From JAIFWN01 sp049304015 (GTDB taxonomy: Bacteria > Patescibacteriota > Minisyncoccia > Phycocordibacterales > Zambryskibacteraceae): a stretch of DNA of 14,402 nt. The DNA is taken from assembly GCA_049304015.1 (NCBI GenBank), contig JBAQNS010000027.1:1-14402 (forward strand). Direction: 5' to 3'. The number at the start of each line of letters is the position of its first letter. Position 1 is the stretch's first letter. Both the position numbers and the translations under genes were made by a program. A model generated the notes under the pieces. The model saw only the letters and a program-made list of their open reading frames with translations. It was not told the origin of the DNA and ran no database searches. Of the stretch, positions 13,713 through 14,402 are shown in pieces.

Positions 13713-13784
13713 TTGCCGAGATTTATAATTAACGTTATGAATAAAGACTATTTTGCCGAGGAGGCGAAATACATCTCGGCAAAA
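13713..13784 (+). promoter_or_regulatory. Candidate operator: three TTGCCGAG copies around promoter and start
   Basis: TTGCCGAG occurs at 13713-13720, three bases upstream of the -10 box, and again inside TTTTGCCGAG at 13751-13760. Its reverse complement CTCGGCAAAA is at 13775-13784. The last two form a perfect 10-bp inverted repeat with a 14-base spacer inside codons 5-16 of the gene. The layout suits a protein binding site that blocks the promoter, or an mRNA hairpin just after the start codon. Confidence 0.5.
13724..13729 (+). promoter_or_regulatory. Consensus TATAAT -10 of the tandem-HTH gene
   Basis: A perfect TATAAT ends 7 bases before ATG 13737, so transcription would begin at or next to the start codon. 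No good -35 lies at 16-18 bases upstream, which fits a promoter that depends on an activator or on the -10 alone. Confidence 0.55.
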
Positions 13785-14402
13785 GTTGCTTCAAAAAAAA
13801 CTGGTTATGCGCAAGATCACATCGGCGCTCTTGTACGTTCAGGAAAGGTGAGTGGAAAGAAAATTGGTCGAGCTTGGTTTGTAGATTTGGAGTCACTCGA
13901 AAACCACAAAAATTATCATAGTTCTAGGAATGATAAAAAAATCCCTTCGGTTAGAAAACCTTTAGAGAAATCATTTGTCAGTGCAAGCTTCGCTTCGACC
14001 AAAGTCGGATATGCCCAAGACCACATTGGAGCGCTCATTCGTACGGGTAAGGTTAGGGGAAGAAAAATCGGTCGAGCTTGGTTTGTGGACTTGGAGTCGC
14101 TTGAGACTCATAAGACAAACATAAGGCTAAAGAATGTTCTAAAGCCTACGATAAAAATCCCACCAATAGAGCCAAGACTTTCTTTACCTCACCCAATCAG
14201 TGAGAAAGTAATCAAATATGAAAGAGAAGTTGCTCCAAAGTTTGTAGAGCTTTCTAAGGATAAATACAAAAATAAAAGGCAGTTGTTCCTCAGAGAAATA
14301 CTAGGTGGGGCACTCGTCACTTCTATGCTCATCATGGTAGTTACTCTTGCTTCGGTCTCTGGTCTAAAACAAATAGCCAAAACAGACACTTTCAATAAAT
14401 TG
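13737..14402 (+). CDS. Tandem-HTH membrane protein, 3' end outside the window
   Basis: An open frame of 222 codons with no stop before the window ends. It encodes two copies of an excisionase-like HTH domain, residues 12-58 and 80-126, identical at 36 of 47 positions by my alignment. Both contain GYAQDHIGAL, then GK(V)xG(K/R)KIGRAWFVDLESLE. A 22-residue charged linker separates them. A proline-rich stretch (137-153) and a basic helix (KDKYKNKRQ, 174-182) follow, then one hydrophobic segment (188-207). Positive charge before the helix predicts the HTH part in the cytosol and the rest outside. The ATG is fixed by TATAAT seven bases upstream. It resembles membrane-bound one-component regulators such as CadC or anti-sigma types in plan, not in sequence. 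I infer a DNA-binding transmembrane sensor, or a surface protein with a cytosolic DNA-binding anchor; the missing C-terminus would decide. Confidence 0.8.
   Translation, partial: MNKDYFAEEAKYISAKVASKKTGYAQDHIGALVRSGKVSGKKIGRAWFVDLESLENHKNYHSSRNDKKIPSVRKPLEKSFVSASFASTKVGYAQDHIGALIRTGKVRGRKIGRAWFVDLESLETHKTNIRLKNVLKPTIKIPPIEPRLSLPHPISEKVIKYEREVAPKFVELSKDKYKNKRQLFLREILGGALVTSMLIMVVTLASVSGLKQIAKTDTFNKL

Noticed and set aside
13140..14402. Integrated mobile element marked by excisionase-like HTH genes
   Set aside because: There is no integrase, transposase, att repeat or tRNA gene in view, and the HTH proteins can equally be ordinary regulators.
1..14402. CRISPR array, tRNA or rRNA genes
   Set aside because: I saw no regularly spaced repeats and no cloverleaf or rRNA-like segments in the noncoding stretches.

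Overview
The window looks like a chromosome piece from a Candidate Phyla Radiation bacterium (Patescibacteria), most likely the Parcubacteria group. This rests on recognised gene types and style, not on a database search. The signs are AT-rich compact DNA, short or overlapping gene junctions, no recognisable Shine-Dalgarno sequence before any gene, a SecA with an inserted segment in its first nucleotide-binding domain, a WaaL/Wzy-like membrane protein with C-terminal TPRs, a Lys/Ala mini-protein, and a tandem-HTH membrane protein of a kind I associate with this group. The standard genetic code fits: SecA, Obg and GatB are intact without UGA being read as an amino acid.

Layout, left to right. 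Bases 1-155 are noncoding, with an 11-bp hairpin. A secreted LCAT-type lipase/acyltransferase follows (156-2756), then in the same frame a four-helix membrane protein (about 2781-3194). After an intergenic hairpin and a promoter comes the O-antigen ligase-like/TPR membrane protein (3281-5455). A small self-contained unit holds a promoter, a leader hairpin, a 23-residue Lys/Ala peptide and a strong intrinsic terminator (about 5474-5769). Then comes a dense plus-strand run: secA, HD-domain phosphohydrolase, membrane-anchored thioredoxin-fold protein, dsbB-like oxidase, MYG1-family protein, obg and gatB (5817-13108). A small MerR/excisionase-like HTH gene on the minus strand (13140-13379) converges on gatB. 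A 357-bp noncoding stretch separates it from a divergent gene, cut off by the window end. That gene encodes two near-identical HTH domains followed by one membrane helix (13737 to beyond 14402).

Functionally the window mixes core machinery (Sec export, ribosome-associated GTPase, Asp/Glu-tRNA amidotransferase) with cell-envelope functions (secreted lipase, glycan ligase/polymerase, disulfide-forming pair). SecA would export the lipase. Its mature part has four cysteines in two adjacent pairs, plausible clients of the thioredoxin-fold/DsbB pair.

The most interesting signals are three. First, -10 boxes lie 6-9 bases before the ATG of five transcription-unit heads, which suggests leaderless mRNAs. 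Second, the last gene is a membrane-anchored tandem HTH protein whose promoter and first codons carry three copies of TTGCCGAG, a candidate autoregulatory operator. Third, the Lys/Ala peptide gene has its own promoter flanked by long AT-rich inverted repeats.
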